From Hyphococcus sp. (lineage in GTDB: Bacteria > Pseudomonadota > Alphaproteobacteria > Caulobacterales > Parvularculaceae), in contig JANQON010000009.1 of the NCBI GenBank assembly GCA_028289605.1, positions 1-64,000 of the forward strand: a DNA stretch of 64,000 bases. The letters are read 5' to 3'. Below, one piece after another: positions 26,679 to 35,638 of this stretch. The notes under the pieces were generated by a model. The model made no database searches, had not been told where the DNA came from, and saw nothing but the letters and a program-made list of their open reading frames with translations. The stretch's first letter is position 1. Every line of letters begins with the position of its first letter. The position numbers were made by a program, and so were the translations under genes.

Positions 26679-27404
26679 TTAGTTTACAAGCCGTTCGACG
26701 GATTCTTTCAGATCGTCGAAGCTGCGGTGAATAATCGCGCCGTCCAGAGGCTCGCCCAGGGCGACGTTCACCGCCTCCCAGGCTTCGATGGAGGCAATTC
26801 TCGGCGTGGCGTGACGCTGGTTCAGTTTCGAGCCTTCGGCGGAGAATTTGACGATTTCGCGCGACACGGGCAGGCGCAGCCAACGCCAGATCCGGCGATT
26901 GAGTTCTCCGCTCTCATAGAGTTCCCAGCGCGAATCGGTTCCATCGTTTGAGATGTCGAAAAACAGCGTTTTCAGATCGCCGGCGTCGGCGAGGACGAGG
27001 ACGCCGTGTTCGTGCTCGAGAAAACGCGGGCTCCGGCCGTTGCTCAGAAAAGACGATTCGCCGAAACCGCAGCGCAGATCCGCAACCGCTTTTTTCTTCG
27101 CCGCGGCATGCACCTGAAACTCATCGACGATTTGCGGCCATTCCTGTTTGCCGACGAGGTAAACGCCGACGCCGACAATCGCCAGAATAAGCATCCCAAC
27201 CTGAATCGCCGCGCTGAGCCCTGCGCCCTGATAAACGATCGCGACGACGATCGGCGCGATCAATGCGAATGCAGCGGCGAGCGGTCGTTTGAAACCGATC
27301 AGATCTTCGCGCGCGAAGTCGTTTACATTGTCGTTAAACGACGCGGACGTCTTTAATCGGGCCGCCACCGGCACAGGAATGGAAACGCGGGCGGTGGACA
27401 GCAT
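26679..27404 (-). CDS. Membrane protein of unknown function
   Basis: 241 residues with two adjacent hydrophobic helices (about residues 42-85: LAAAFALIAPIVVAIVYQGAG and VGMLILAIVGVGVYLVG). The remaining 155 residues are soluble and contain a beta-rich region (HGVLVLADAGDLKTLFFDISNDG, then RWELYESGEL). No named family recognised. It is 82 bases upstream of lipA on the same strand, followed downstream by a short non-coding stretch. Confidence 0.65.
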   Translation of the reverse strand: MLSTARVSIPVPVAARLKTSASFNDNVNDFAREDLIGFKRPLAAAFALIAPIVVAIVYQGAGLSAAIQVGMLILAIVGVGVYLVGKQEWPQIVDEFQVHAAAKKKAVADLRCGFGESSFLSNGRSPRFLEHEHGVLVLADAGDLKTLFFDISNDGTDSRWELYESGELNRRIWRWLRLPVSREIVKFSAEGSKLNQRHATPRIASIEAWEAVNVALGEPLDGAIIHRSFDDLKESVERLVN

Positions 27405-27518
27405 GTCTCTCTCCAGTGTTGGTTACGAAGAGAGAGTGTGACCGGCAAAATCTTCCTTTCGTTTAACCCTTGCCGCGCAAATTAAATTGCTTTTTTCCAG
27501 ACAGCCCCATTTTCGCCT

Positions 27519-28673
27519 TTATTCGGCAAGCTGACGAACTCGTAATGAACGCAGCAGGCTTAAGGATAACGCGCCCACACCAAAGACAACGGCGAGGAAC
27601 GTTACGATCCAACCGACAACGGGCGCGGCGCCGAGGACGAGGACGATCGCGAGGCCGGCCAGGAACCAGCTAAGCTTGGCCTCGTCGTCCTTGGTGCGGT
27701 CAAAGAACAGGTGTCCCGCCGCATAGCCGGCGCCGATCGAGCTTACGACCAGGAGACCGCCGTACACCGCAAGCAGCAACACGCCCAGCGGCAGGCCGAT
27801 GATGATCAACATAAAGAGGACGGCGAGGATCGGCGTCAGCAGCAACACGCCGAGCCCCATGACCAGCGCGCCGATCGGCGTATCGCGGCCGGCCGCCGCA
27901 ACGCCGGCCATCCAGCCCGGAAACAGCACGTTCATCAGCGCGCCGCTGGCCGCCGAGGCCACGAACCAGAACAACGCGCCAAGCGCGCGCTCCTGAACCC
28001 CGCCGCCGGACCAGCCGCCCATGTCGTCCAGATCGAGGTCCCGCGCGCTCACCTGATTGTAAGTGGTCTCGCCGCGGATCACCGCGCCTTCGGCGATGGA
28101 CGCCTCTGACGGGCTTTTGTAATCGAGCGCGCCCTCGATTACGGCGTTGGGGCCGATTTCGATGTCTTCAGAGGCGATTTCGACGTCGCCGGCGATGCGG
28201 CCGTCAATGCGAACAGCGCCGCCCGCGAATGAAGCGTCGCTTAAGATTTCGCCGTCCATGACGACGTCGCCGCCCGCCGCTTTGACGACGCCGTCGATCA
28301 CGGACCCGCTGCGGATTTCAACTGAGCCCCCGGCGAGTTCAACATCGCCTGACGTTTCCGCCTGAAAAACGACGTCGCCGCCGGACGCTTTCACGGTTTT
28401 CGCCGCGCCGGCGATCGTCACCTCGCCGCCGGCGGCCATCAGGCCGCCGTCGATGGCCGCATCGATGTCGACCGATCCCCCGGCGGCGAACACCGGCCCG
28501 CCGCGCATGTCGCCGGTCAACTCAACCTCTCCGCCCATGGCGAACACCGGGCCGTCTGCGCCCTCCACTTCGACAGACGGACCGGCCTGAAAAACCTGAC
28601 CCACGGCGGCCGCAGGCGCCGCAATAACGCCGAGCGCCAGACAGAGGCTGGCGATAAATGTCGATTTGCCCAT
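27519..28673 (-). CDS. Exported bactofilin-like beta-helix protein with C-terminal membrane domain
   Basis: 384 residues from the ATG at 28673, which follows GGAAGGA. A signal peptide (residues 1-26, FIASLCLALGVIAAPAAAVG) precedes about 170 residues of short repeats such as VFAAGGSVDIDAAIDGGLMA and VVKAAGGDVVMDGEILSDAS, a polymer-forming bactofilin-like beta helix. From about residue 225 there are four to five membrane helices (LLLTPILAVLFMLIIIGLPLG, LVLGAAPVVGWIVTFLAVVFG). The repeats would lie in the periplasm. Function unknown. Confidence 0.75.
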   Translation of the reverse strand: MGKSTFIASLCLALGVIAAPAAAVGQVFQAGPSVEVEGADGPVFAMGGEVELTGDMRGGPVFAAGGSVDIDAAIDGGLMAAGGEVTIAGAAKTVKASGGDVVFQAETSGDVELAGGSVEIRSGSVIDGVVKAAGGDVVMDGEILSDASFAGGAVRIDGRIAGDVEIASEDIEIGPNAVIEGALDYKSPSEASIAEGAVIRGETTYNQVSARDLDLDDMGGWSGGGVQERALGALFWFVASAASGALMNVLFPGWMAGVAAAGRDTPIGALVMGLGVLLLTPILAVLFMLIIIGLPLGVLLLAVYGGLLVVSSIGAGYAAGHLFFDRTKDDEAKLSWFLAGLAIVLVLGAAPVVGWIVTFLAVVFGVGALSLSLLRSLRVRQLAE

Positions 28674-28723
28674 GATTTCCTTCCCGAGCCCTATGATCCC
28701 ATCGGGTTTGCCCCTTTGCTTTA

Positions 28724-28738
28724 TAGCACATCGTGCTA
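28724..28738. promoter_or_regulatory. Lrp/AldR-like inverted repeat upstream of ald
   Basis: TAGCAC-ATC-GTGCTA is a perfect 6-base inverted repeat lying 102 bases upstream of the ald start. It agrees at 12 of 15 positions with the published E. coli Lrp consensus YAGHAWATTWTDCTR. Alanine dehydrogenase genes are commonly regulated by Lrp/AsnC proteins. No such regulator is seen in the window. Confidence 0.45.
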
Positions 28739-28839
28739 AAGGATCGACTGGGCATGGCGCCGGGTGCGGCTGGTCAAGACGGGCCCGCACAGTGGTTTGA
28801 TCTTACGGCGCTTTTCGACAAATTTTGGGAGGAATGGCG

Positions 28840-29952
28840 ATGCGCGTGGGCGTCCCTAAGGAAATAAAGAATTCGGAGTTCCGGGTCGGTCTCGTTCCCG
28901 GCAGCGTGCGCGAGTATGTGGCCAACGGCCACTCCGTGCTGATCGAAACCGGCGCCGGCGCCGGCGTTAAAGCGAGCGACGCGGACTATGAAGCGGCCGG
29001 CGCCAAGATCGCGCCGGACGCGGCGAGCGTCTTCGCCGAAAGCGACATGATCGTAAAGGTCAAGGAGCCCCAACCGGTCGAGTGGAAACAGCTCCGCGAA
29101 GATCAAATTCTGTATACGTATCTTCACCTCGCCCCGGATCCCGATCAGGCGCGCGGTTTGATGGAATCGGGCGTTACCGCCGTCGCCTATGAAACCGTCA
29201 CCGACGATTTTGGCGGTCTGCCGTTGTTGGCGCCGATGAGCGAAGTTGCAGGGCGTTTGTCGATACAGGCCGCCGCGTATGCGTTGACGGCGCATCAGGG
29301 CGGGCGCGGTCTGTTGATGGGCGGCGTGCCGGGCGTGTTGCCGGCGAAAGTGCTTGTCATCGGCGGCGGCGTCGTCGGCACTCATGCGGCGCGCATGGCG
29401 GTCGGTCTCGGCGCCGACGTCACCATTCTCGACCGCAGTCAGCGCCGGCTCGCCGAGCTGGACGAGCTTTTCGAAGCCCGCGCCAAAACGCGGTATTCAA
29501 CCTTCGAAGCGCTGGACGAGGAAACCGATACCGCTGACGTGGTCGTCGGCGCCGTTCTCATACCGGGCGCAAGCGCGCCGAAGCTTGTCACCCGCGACAT
29601 GCTGAAAGGCATGAAAGCCGGCGCCGTGCTCGTCGATGTGGCGATCGATCAGGGCGGCTGTTTCGAGACGTCGAAAGCAACGACCCATGAGGACCCGACC
29701 TATGTGGTCGACGACGTTCTTCACTATTGCGTCGCTAATATGCCGGGCGCCGTGCCATTGACCTCGTCCCACGCGCTGAACAACGCGACTTTGCAATACG
29801 GATTGATGCTGGCGAACAAGGGCCTCGACGCCCTGCGCGAGAATCAGCATTTGCGCGGCGGCCTCAACATTCACCGCGGCCAGGTGACCTACAAAGCCGT
29901 GTCGGACGCGCTGGACGTCCCGTATACGGAGCCGCTGGACGCGCTGAAATAG
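28840..29952 (+). CDS. ald: Alanine dehydrogenase
   Basis: 370 residues. It has the Ald N-terminal domain (MRVGVPKEIKNSEFRVGLVP), the substrate lysine in MIVKVKEPQ, the LAPDPDQARGLM segment and the NAD motif KVLVIGGGVVGTHAARMA. It interconverts alanine and pyruvate plus ammonium. The ATG at 28840 lies 7 bases after GGGAGG; the ATG at 28834 would be too close to it. A terminator follows the stop. Confidence 0.95.
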   Translation: MRVGVPKEIKNSEFRVGLVPGSVREYVANGHSVLIETGAGAGVKASDADYEAAGAKIAPDAASVFAESDMIVKVKEPQPVEWKQLREDQILYTYLHLAPDPDQARGLMESGVTAVAYETVTDDFGGLPLLAPMSEVAGRLSIQAAAYALTAHQGGRGLLMGGVPGVLPAKVLVIGGGVVGTHAARMAVGLGADVTILDRSQRRLAELDELFEARAKTRYSTFEALDEETDTADVVVGAVLIPGASAPKLVTRDMLKGMKAGAVLVDVAIDQGGCFETSKATTHEDPTYVVDDVLHYCVANMPGAVPLTSSHALNNATLQYGLMLANKGLDALRENQHLRGGLNIHRGQVTYKAVSDALDVPYTEPLDALK

Positions 29953-29958
29953 GAATAA

Positions 29959-29978
29959 GCGCACTTTGTGCGTTTTTT
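29959..29978 (+). terminator. Rho-independent terminator of ald
   Basis: GCGCACTTTGTGCGTTTTTT: a 5-base GC-rich stem (CGCAC/GTGCG, three-base loop) followed by six T, starting 7 bases after the ald stop. Confidence 0.7.
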
Positions 29979-30095
29979 CGGGGAAAAACGGCGAATTCGT
30001 TACGCTCTGGTAACGCGAACCGAGCCAGGTTTGCGACGAACCGAGCTTGCCTTCCTTGCCGAGGCCCGGGCATAACGGTCACAGGAGAGACGATC

Positions 30096-30431
30096 ATGCG
30101 GAAGTTTGCTATTTTCATGGCTGTCGGCGCGCTTTCAATAAGCGCTCACGCCGCCGCGTCCCCCTTTTCCTTGACCGCGTCATCTGACTCAAAAGGCGCC
30201 GAAGCGGAAACGGAATCACGCAGTCTCCTCGACATTGCTTTCAACGCCACCGCGAACGCCTTCGGGTTCAACCAGAAGGCCGGCGGCATCAAGGACGACG
30301 ACTTCGTTCTGAAATACGCCGACAAGCAACAAGGCTGCACGGCCGAAGACGCTGTTGAAGAGGAAGCGGCTGTCGAAGAACCGGAAAAGAAAGCGCCGGT
30401 CGGACCGGAACCGATCTATTTCGGCTTTTAG
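30096..30431 (+). CDS. Small exported protein of unknown function
   Basis: 111 residues. A signal peptide (MRKFAIFMAVGALSISAHAA) precedes a hydrophilic, acidic mature part with two patches of interest: SLLDIAFNATANAFGFNQKA in the middle and a Glu/Ala/Val/Pro-rich stretch (EDAVEEEAAVEEPEKKAPVG). One cysteine is left in the mature part. GGAGAG precedes the ATG. It stands alone between the ald terminator and its own terminator. I recognise no family. Confidence 0.7.
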   Translation: MRKFAIFMAVGALSISAHAAASPFSLTASSDSKGAEAETESRSLLDIAFNATANAFGFNQKAGGIKDDDFVLKYADKQQGCTAEDAVEEEAAVEEPEKKAPVGPEPIYFGF

Positions 30432-30456
30432 GCCCTTTCAAAACCAGGACGCCATG

Positions 30457-30486
30457 GCGCCGGCATTTGTTGCCGGCGCTTTTTTG
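30457..30486 (+). terminator. Rho-independent terminator
   Basis: GCGCCGGCA-TTTGT-TGCCGGCGC forms a perfect 9-base stem followed by seven T, 26 bases after the stop of the small exported protein gene. Confidence 0.85.
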
Positions 30487-30525
30487 TTTGGCGATCTTAG
30501 GCCTTCGCACGCGGTTTTGCTTTAC

Positions 30526-30613
30526 CCCGCTCATCCCCGCGAAAGCGGGGATCCATTTTCTCCGCGCTCAATTTGATTCGTTGCTGGATTCCCGCTTTCG
30601 CGGGAATGAGCGG
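30526..30613. repeat. Type B palindromic repeat pair
   Basis: CCGCTCATCCCCGCGAAAGC followed by GGGGAT, then after about 33 bases the inverse (TTCCCGCTTTCGCGGGAATG plus AGCGG). Same family as 23817-23904. It fills most of the gap between the terminator at 30486 and the PepSY gene. Confidence 0.8.
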
Positions 30614-30685
30614 AATTAAAAATTTGCCTGAGAAGGCTTACGTGAGGCATCGCATCCCCATTCCCCTAACTCAGATCACCGCCCT

Positions 30686-31408
30686 TCATCCCTTGCGGCC
30701 CGCCACCCGCCTGACGTCTGCAACGAGCGTTCGCCGGCTCTTTTTGAAAAATATCATGACGAGGCCGCTGATCGCGAAAACCAGCCCCGCCGCAGAGGCG
30801 ATACGCAGGAGCGGATTGTTGAAGTCATGGCGCTCTTCATAGTCCATGATATGCAGCATCCAGAAGAAATCGTAGAAGCGCCAGATATCGTTGCGCCGTG
30901 AGACGATTTCACCCGTGTCCTCGGAAATATAAAGGCGCGTGTTCAGCGAATCGTCGAATTGCGCACGCCAAACCGGAACCGATCCGCGATATTCCTGCGG
31001 GGCATCGTCGACAAGCGACAGCTCTTTGATTGCGCCCTCTCCGACAAAGCCGTTTCTTGCAACCCGGCGCGCCGTCGATTCAGTAATCGGCGACAACTGA
31101 TCGCCGGTCCGCGCGTCGAAGATGTTGACCCCGTCGACGCCGCGCACTTCGTAGACGGGCCGGCCCAGAAACGTGCGCAGCTCAACCGAGTAAGCGCCGC
31201 CGGACTGGGCGATTACGCCGCCGGGCGAGGCGTAGGCTGAAATCTCCAGCTCTTTCTCGGCGATCACCGGCGCGCTGCGCTCCCCGCGCACCAGCTCGAT
31301 GTGAAACCAGCTCATAACAACGCCGGAAAGCATCCACAGCAGGACCTGAATCCCGAGCAGGACGCCGGCCCACAAATGGATCCGACGAACGACGTCGACG
31401 ATCGTCAC
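30686..31408 (-). CDS. PepSY domain membrane protein
   Basis: About 240 residues from a GTG at 31408 that overlaps the stop of the DUF885 gene (GTGA). An N-terminal helix (RRIHLWAGVLLGIQVLLWMLSGVVMSWF) and a C-terminal helix (IASAAGLVFAISGLVMIFF) enclose a periplasmic PepSY-like region (NTRLYISEDTGEIVSRRNDIWR), followed by WMLHIMDY before the second helix. Similar proteins accompany iron-uptake or peptidase genes; function not established. Translational coupling suggests joint production with the DUF885 protein. Confidence 0.8.
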   Translation of the reverse strand: MTIVDVVRRIHLWAGVLLGIQVLLWMLSGVVMSWFHIELVRGERSAPVIAEKELEISAYASPGGVIAQSGGAYSVELRTFLGRPVYEVRGVDGVNIFDARTGDQLSPITESTARRVARNGFVGEGAIKELSLVDDAPQEYRGSVPVWRAQFDDSLNTRLYISEDTGEIVSRRNDIWRFYDFFWMLHIMDYEERHDFNNPLLRIASAAGLVFAISGLVMIFFKKSRRTLVADVRRVAGRKG

Positions 31409-32775
31409 CGTGCGTCTTTGATATCGGACGCCGCCAGCGGCGTCTTCAACAGCGTCTCGAACGCGGCCCAATGGTCGCCGCTTTCAGCGCTTTTGCGTTC
31501 AATGTAGTCGGTTACAAGGTCAAGGCCGAGATTGTAGTTGATGACGTAACCGCGATAGGTCTCGATGAAATCAACGCCCTGTTCGGCCCGCTCCCGGGAC
31601 TGAAGACCGAATTCCATCAGCATACGCACCGCTTCGTCGCGATCGATTTCGCCGTCGAGATAGAGCCGTGCGATGTGATTGCGGGCGTGAGAAAGCTTGC
31701 GGCGCGCCTCGTTCAGCTGCGCCAGCGTATCGGCTTGCGCGCTGTCGAGTCCGGCCAGGGGAAATAAGACGTCTCGCTCAAAGGCGATCTTTTCCTCTCC
31801 GGGAAACGCCAGCTCGATGCCGTAATTGGCCGTCCCTTCCGCCGTTACGGAAAGCGGCGAAAACAGAGGATAAAGTGCGTATTCGATCCACCCCTTTTCC
31901 ATCACCAGGTCACGTTCAAGGAGCACGTTCCAGGTGTGATGGCCCGGATATCCCTCGTGGCAGCCAAGATCGACGGCGCGGTCGATGATGATTGGGAAAT
32001 CGGTATTCACTTCGATCAGGCTTTCAAAGCCGCCCTGATACCAGTTGTAACCGCTCCATGGTTTGTCAGTGACGAATTCGAGCGTGAAGCGCTCGGTCTC
32101 CGGCAGCGCATAGCGCTCCAGCGTGCGGCGGCGGCATTCCGCGATGGCCGCGTCGAAAACGTCCCTCAGCTTGTCTTCGGGAATCGCGAGACTGTCGCGA
32201 AATGAATTGACGCGCTCATGCAGGGGCGCATCCCCGGGCAGCAGGGCGTCGATGGTCTCGAGCGCGGCATGGAATTCGCGAACGTCGTATTCGGGCGCGA
32301 CCGCATCGTATAAAAGACGGGTTTCTTCATCGAACGAAAACGACTCGCCGGAAGTCATGCGAATGCGCGCATGGGCCGCGCGCGCCAGCTTTTCAAGCAT
32401 GGCGGAGCGCACGCCGGGCTCAGCCGACGCAGCCTCAGTCGCACGCCGCAGCAGCGCCGCTGCGTCCGCTTCAACGTCGGCGAGGGGCTTTGCTTCCTGT
32501 TTGGCGGCCTCGGCCCATTCCGACGGCCCGTGATAGGCGTCGACGAAAGCGGGATCGTGCACGCCCGCAGCGAGCGAGAGCTTGACCAGGTCTTCTGCGA
32601 GCTGATCGAGGAGCGCCGGCATCTCAGCGCCGTCGGGCGCCGCCTGCGCTGCGCTATCATCCACAACAACGTCTTCAGCCGGCTCGAGCGTTCCCGAAGC
32701 CGGCTGTTGGTCGCCGCCGCAGGCCGCCGCAAAGAGCAGCAAGCCCGCAGCGCTGATTTTCAGGTGCGTAATCAG
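31405..32775 (-). CDS. DUF885 family lipoprotein
   Basis: About 456 residues. The catalytic-looking motif CHEGYPGHHTWN and the downstream YRGYVINYNLGLDLVTDY segment are typical of DUF885 proteins, which resemble zinc carboxypeptidases. The first canonical start, TTG at 32742, leaves only seven residues before the lipobox cysteine (LLFAAAC), too short for a signal. The frame continues upstream as LITHLKISAAG to a CTG at 32775 that overlaps the TGA of the previous gene, so a non-ATG start is likely; I give the extended coordinate. Confidence 0.75.
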   Translation of the reverse strand: MITHLKISAAGLLLFAAACGGDQQPASGTLEPAEDVVVDDSAAQAAPDGAEMPALLDQLAEDLVKLSLAAGVHDPAFVDAYHGPSEWAEAAKQEAKPLADVEADAAALLRRATEAASAEPGVRSAMLEKLARAAHARIRMTSGESFSFDEETRLLYDAVAPEYDVREFHAALETIDALLPGDAPLHERVNSFRDSLAIPEDKLRDVFDAAIAECRRRTLERYALPETERFTLEFVTDKPWSGYNWYQGGFESLIEVNTDFPIIIDRAVDLGCHEGYPGHHTWNVLLERDLVMEKGWIEYALYPLFSPLSVTAEGTANYGIELAFPGEEKIAFERDVLFPLAGLDSAQADTLAQLNEARRKLSHARNHIARLYLDGEIDRDEAVRMLMEFGLQSRERAEQGVDFIETYRGYVINYNLGLDLVTDYIERKSAESGDHWAAFETLLKTPLAASDIKDAR

Positions 32776-33068
32776 GCCGGCGTTCCAGAGAAGGTCGACG
32801 TGCCGAAGGCGCCGAGTTTGACGTTGCCGCTCAGATTGCCGCCGTCTTCCTTGCCTTCGAACTCAAGCGTGAGCGGCATTGGCGAGGTCACTTTCGCATG
32901 CCATTTCAGCGTGTCGCCTTCCACAACGCCGTTTTCGACGGCGGCTGAACCATTGGGGCCGGTCATCTCGCCCGTCAGCGCATCGCCCTCTTGTTTCAGC
33001 GTCAAAACGCCTGTTTGCTCGCCCATCGGCGTTTTGATGGTCAGGTTCCACTTGCCGTCTACAGCCAT
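32772..33068 (-). CDS. Small beta-rich protein of unknown function
   Basis: 98 residues, no signal peptide, with alternating short strands (GKWNLTIKTPMGEQTGVLTL, GDALTGEMTGPNGSAAVENG, GNLSGNVKLGAFGTSTFSG). This pattern resembles small lipocalin-like or beta-barrel proteins often found next to hydrolase genes. AAAAGGAG precedes the ATG. The stop overlaps the presumed start of the DUF885 gene. Confidence 0.7.
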   Translation of the reverse strand: MAVDGKWNLTIKTPMGEQTGVLTLKQEGDALTGEMTGPNGSAAVENGVVEGDTLKWHAKVTSPMPLTLEFEGKEDGGNLSGNVKLGAFGTSTFSGTPA

Positions 33069-33174
33069 GCTTAATCTCCTTTTGGGGCCGCGCCTCGCGG
33101 CCGCCTGCCGTTAATCGCCCCGGACATTAGCGATTGCGCCCTGCCGCGCAAGGGCGGCGCGCAGATCGCGGCTG

Positions 33175-34614
33175 CTATCGCACCAGCTTGTAGCGTTCGC
33201 CCCGGGTCACCGACGCATTTGCGCCGAGGCCGTTGATGATCAAGAACCGCTCCTGCTGGTAGTTCGGAAAGGCCATGTAACGGGAAAGACCCGACACAGT
33301 GTCGCCGCGCTGGGCCGTCGCCACATCGACCCGGCGCGCGTCGGGCACGTTCACCGAGCCCGGATTGATGTCGCGAAGAGACTGCGCCGTCTGGTTCATC
33401 GCCGCCTGAAGCTGGCGGGTTTGATTCGCCGGCGTCACCCAGAGGAAGATGTAACAGCTCTGCCCCCGCCACTGGACAGCGTAGGCCGTCACGTCGACAG
33501 GCCCGCGCTGGGTGTTGGCGCGGCCCTGACCAGCCGCGCCGGGCCGTCCGCTGACCGTGATCTGCTGCGCCGGCGAGAGGTCGATCTTCATCGACTGCGA
33601 AATCTGCTGATTGATCAGCGCCCGCGGCCCCTGTTGGCACGCAGCGCCGCTGAACTGCATCTGGGCGCCGGACGACGACCGGGCCGTGACCGCCTGAGAC
33701 GAGTTGCGCATCTCAAACCCGTTGGGCGCAGTAAACCCGAAGCGCAATTGCGGATGAATAAAGTCGCGGCCGCGGATAAATCCCTGCTTCACCGGATCAT
33801 CGCCATAGAGCAGACCGTCGATCGCGTTAAGATACGTCCCGCGCCGCGTTTCTCCCGATGCGCCGCCTTGGCTGAGGACGTTCGCTTCCTGCGCGGCGCG
33901 GCGAACGCGGTTGGCCGAATTCGGATGGGTTTTCAGATATTCCGGAGGCTGACTGACGCCGGCGATCTGCGCCTCCAGATTGGTCCAGGCGCCGAGCGTG
34001 TTTAAGAACCGCGCCGAAGCGATGGGCTCGTAACCGGATGCGGCGAGCAATCGCGTGCCGACAAGATCCGATTCATACTCCTGTTCGCGGGAGAACCGCA
34101 GGAGATAGAGCTGCGCCCCTTGCCCGATCAGCTGCGCCGTATCGGCGTCGCCGGTGAGGATGGCGCCAAGGACGGTGCCGATCTGCGCAAGATTGGATCG
34201 GCTCACGCGCTTGGCGATATGACGTTCTTTGTTGTGCCCGATCTCATGGCCGATAACGCCGGCAAGCTCCGCCTCGGAATTGGCGAGCGCGAGCAGGCCG
34301 CGCGTCACGTAAATATGTCCCGGCACCGCCATGGCGTTCACCACCGGACTGTCGAGGACATAGATGTTCATCGCCGGCAAGGTGGGATCGGACGCCATCA
34401 GGCGGTTGAAGATGTTGTCCACATAAGCGGTGAGCTGAGGATCATCCACCTCGCCGCCGAACGCAGCGAGGATCTGCGGATGCTGTTGATCGCCGAGGGC
34501 CGTTTCCTGTTGCGGACTGAGGCCCAACGGGCCTCCGGTCGCCGCGCAGCCCGCCAGCGCCGCCGCAGCGAAGAGAACAATGATCTTGTTGAGAATTGAA
34601 TGCAGATTCGCCAT
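33175..34614 (-). CDS. M48 family metalloprotease, lipoprotein
   Basis: 479 residues. The N-terminus IIVLFAAAALAGCAATGGPL has a lipobox (LAGC). The zinc motif is HEIGHNKERH (HExxH) with a downstream glutamate in REQEYESDLVGTRLL. The C-terminal 220 residues include a domain ending DTVSGLSRYM...YQQERFLIINGL...KYKLVR-like sequence (RGERYKLVR), similar to the extension of YfgC/BepA-type proteins. It probably degrades misfolded outer-membrane proteins. The ATG at 34614 gives the signal peptide and is preferred to the longer frame. Confidence 0.85.
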   Translation of the reverse strand: MANLHSILNKIIVLFAAAALAGCAATGGPLGLSPQQETALGDQQHPQILAAFGGEVDDPQLTAYVDNIFNRLMASDPTLPAMNIYVLDSPVVNAMAVPGHIYVTRGLLALANSEAELAGVIGHEIGHNKERHIAKRVSRSNLAQIGTVLGAILTGDADTAQLIGQGAQLYLLRFSREQEYESDLVGTRLLAASGYEPIASARFLNTLGAWTNLEAQIAGVSQPPEYLKTHPNSANRVRRAAQEANVLSQGGASGETRRGTYLNAIDGLLYGDDPVKQGFIRGRDFIHPQLRFGFTAPNGFEMRNSSQAVTARSSSGAQMQFSGAACQQGPRALINQQISQSMKIDLSPAQQITVSGRPGAAGQGRANTQRGPVDVTAYAVQWRGQSCYIFLWVTPANQTRQLQAAMNQTAQSLRDINPGSVNVPDARRVDVATAQRGDTVSGLSRYMAFPNYQQERFLIINGLGANASVTRGERYKLVR

Positions 34615-34768
34615 GCGCCCGCTCCCTTGGCCCCTTTTTTGAAAAACGCTATCAGGAATGACCGCATGACTAAAGAGCGGCGCTTTTCCCGCGGACCGCC
34701 CAGTTCTTGCGGCGAACCGGTTTGACTCTCCCGTTGGGGGAGACCCTAGACTTTCGCCCATGCGAGGA

Positions 34769-35626
34769 ATGCTCAGAATCGGCGATATGGCGCGGCTCGC
34801 CGGTGTCTCGATCAAGGCGCTGCGGTTTTACGACGAACAGGGACTATTGCGCCCTGCCCACGTGGACCCGCAAACGGGGTATCGCTACTACGCCGCGGAA
34901 CAGGCCGAAGCCCTGGCAGACATCACCAATCTGCGCGCCATTGACTTTTCCATTCAGGAAATCGCCGAGCTGTTGCAGGCGCCGGGCCCGAAACCGGATA
35001 TTGTCGCCGCCGCGATCGCCCGCAAGAAGGACGAATTGCGGCGCGCGCAGATTGCGCTGGACGAAAAGATCAGGATTGCCGATCTCCTGGCGGCGATCAC
35101 GGCGGACGTCCAACCGTCGGGACTCTCCGCATTGCGCCTGACGGTGCTGGAAGACCAGCATGTCTATGCGCAAACCAAAACCGTCGCATCCCTTGGTGAT
35201 GAAGTCACGGCCATGTTCGAAGCCGCCGAGACCATCGCGGCCGAAGCGAACGCGCGCGCGGACGCGCCGCCCTTTCTCATTTTTCACGACCCGCCCACGC
35301 AACGGCGAAACCTCAAAGTCGAGGTTTGCATTCCCCTCACCGAAACAGACGACCAGCTGGCGGCGGCGAAACGCATCGCCGGGGGCGGCCACGGCATTTC
35401 GGCGGTCTATCAGGGCGGATATGCGACGACGAACGATCTCTACCGGCAGATGACAGCGTGGCTCGAGCGCGCCGGTCTGTCAGCAGACGGACCGTTACGC
35501 GAAATCTATCACCGCTTCGGCGCCGGGCAGGAAGACTATTCCCTCCCCCAGAAAATGCTTGCGCGGTGGCCCGCCGAATATCTCACCGAATTATTGATTC
35601 CGGTTTCCCTTCCCCGATCAACCTAG
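34769..35626 (+). CDS. MerR family transcriptional regulator with GyrI-like effector domain
   Basis: About 285 residues. The MerR helix-turn-helix reads RIGDMARLAGVSIKALRFYDEQGLLRPAHVDPQTGYRYYAAEQ, followed by a coiled-coil linker (about residues 80-115) and a GyrI/AraC-binding-like ligand domain (RNLKVEVCIPLTE, GGHGISAVYQGGY). BmrR/Rob-like members sense drugs or lipophilic compounds. Start at 34760 or 34769 is not decided by a clear ribosome-binding site. It is 12 bases upstream of the hydrolase gene and may regulate it. Confidence 0.82.
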   Translation: MLRIGDMARLAGVSIKALRFYDEQGLLRPAHVDPQTGYRYYAAEQAEALADITNLRAIDFSIQEIAELLQAPGPKPDIVAAAIARKKDELRRAQIALDEKIRIADLLAAITADVQPSGLSALRLTVLEDQHVYAQTKTVASLGDEVTAMFEAAETIAAEANARADAPPFLIFHDPPTQRRNLKVEVCIPLTETDDQLAAAKRIAGGGHGISAVYQGGYATTNDLYRQMTAWLERAGLSADGPLREIYHRFGAGQEDYSLPQKMLARWPAEYLTELLIPVSLPRST

Positions 35627-35638
35627 GAGAGCTTATCC

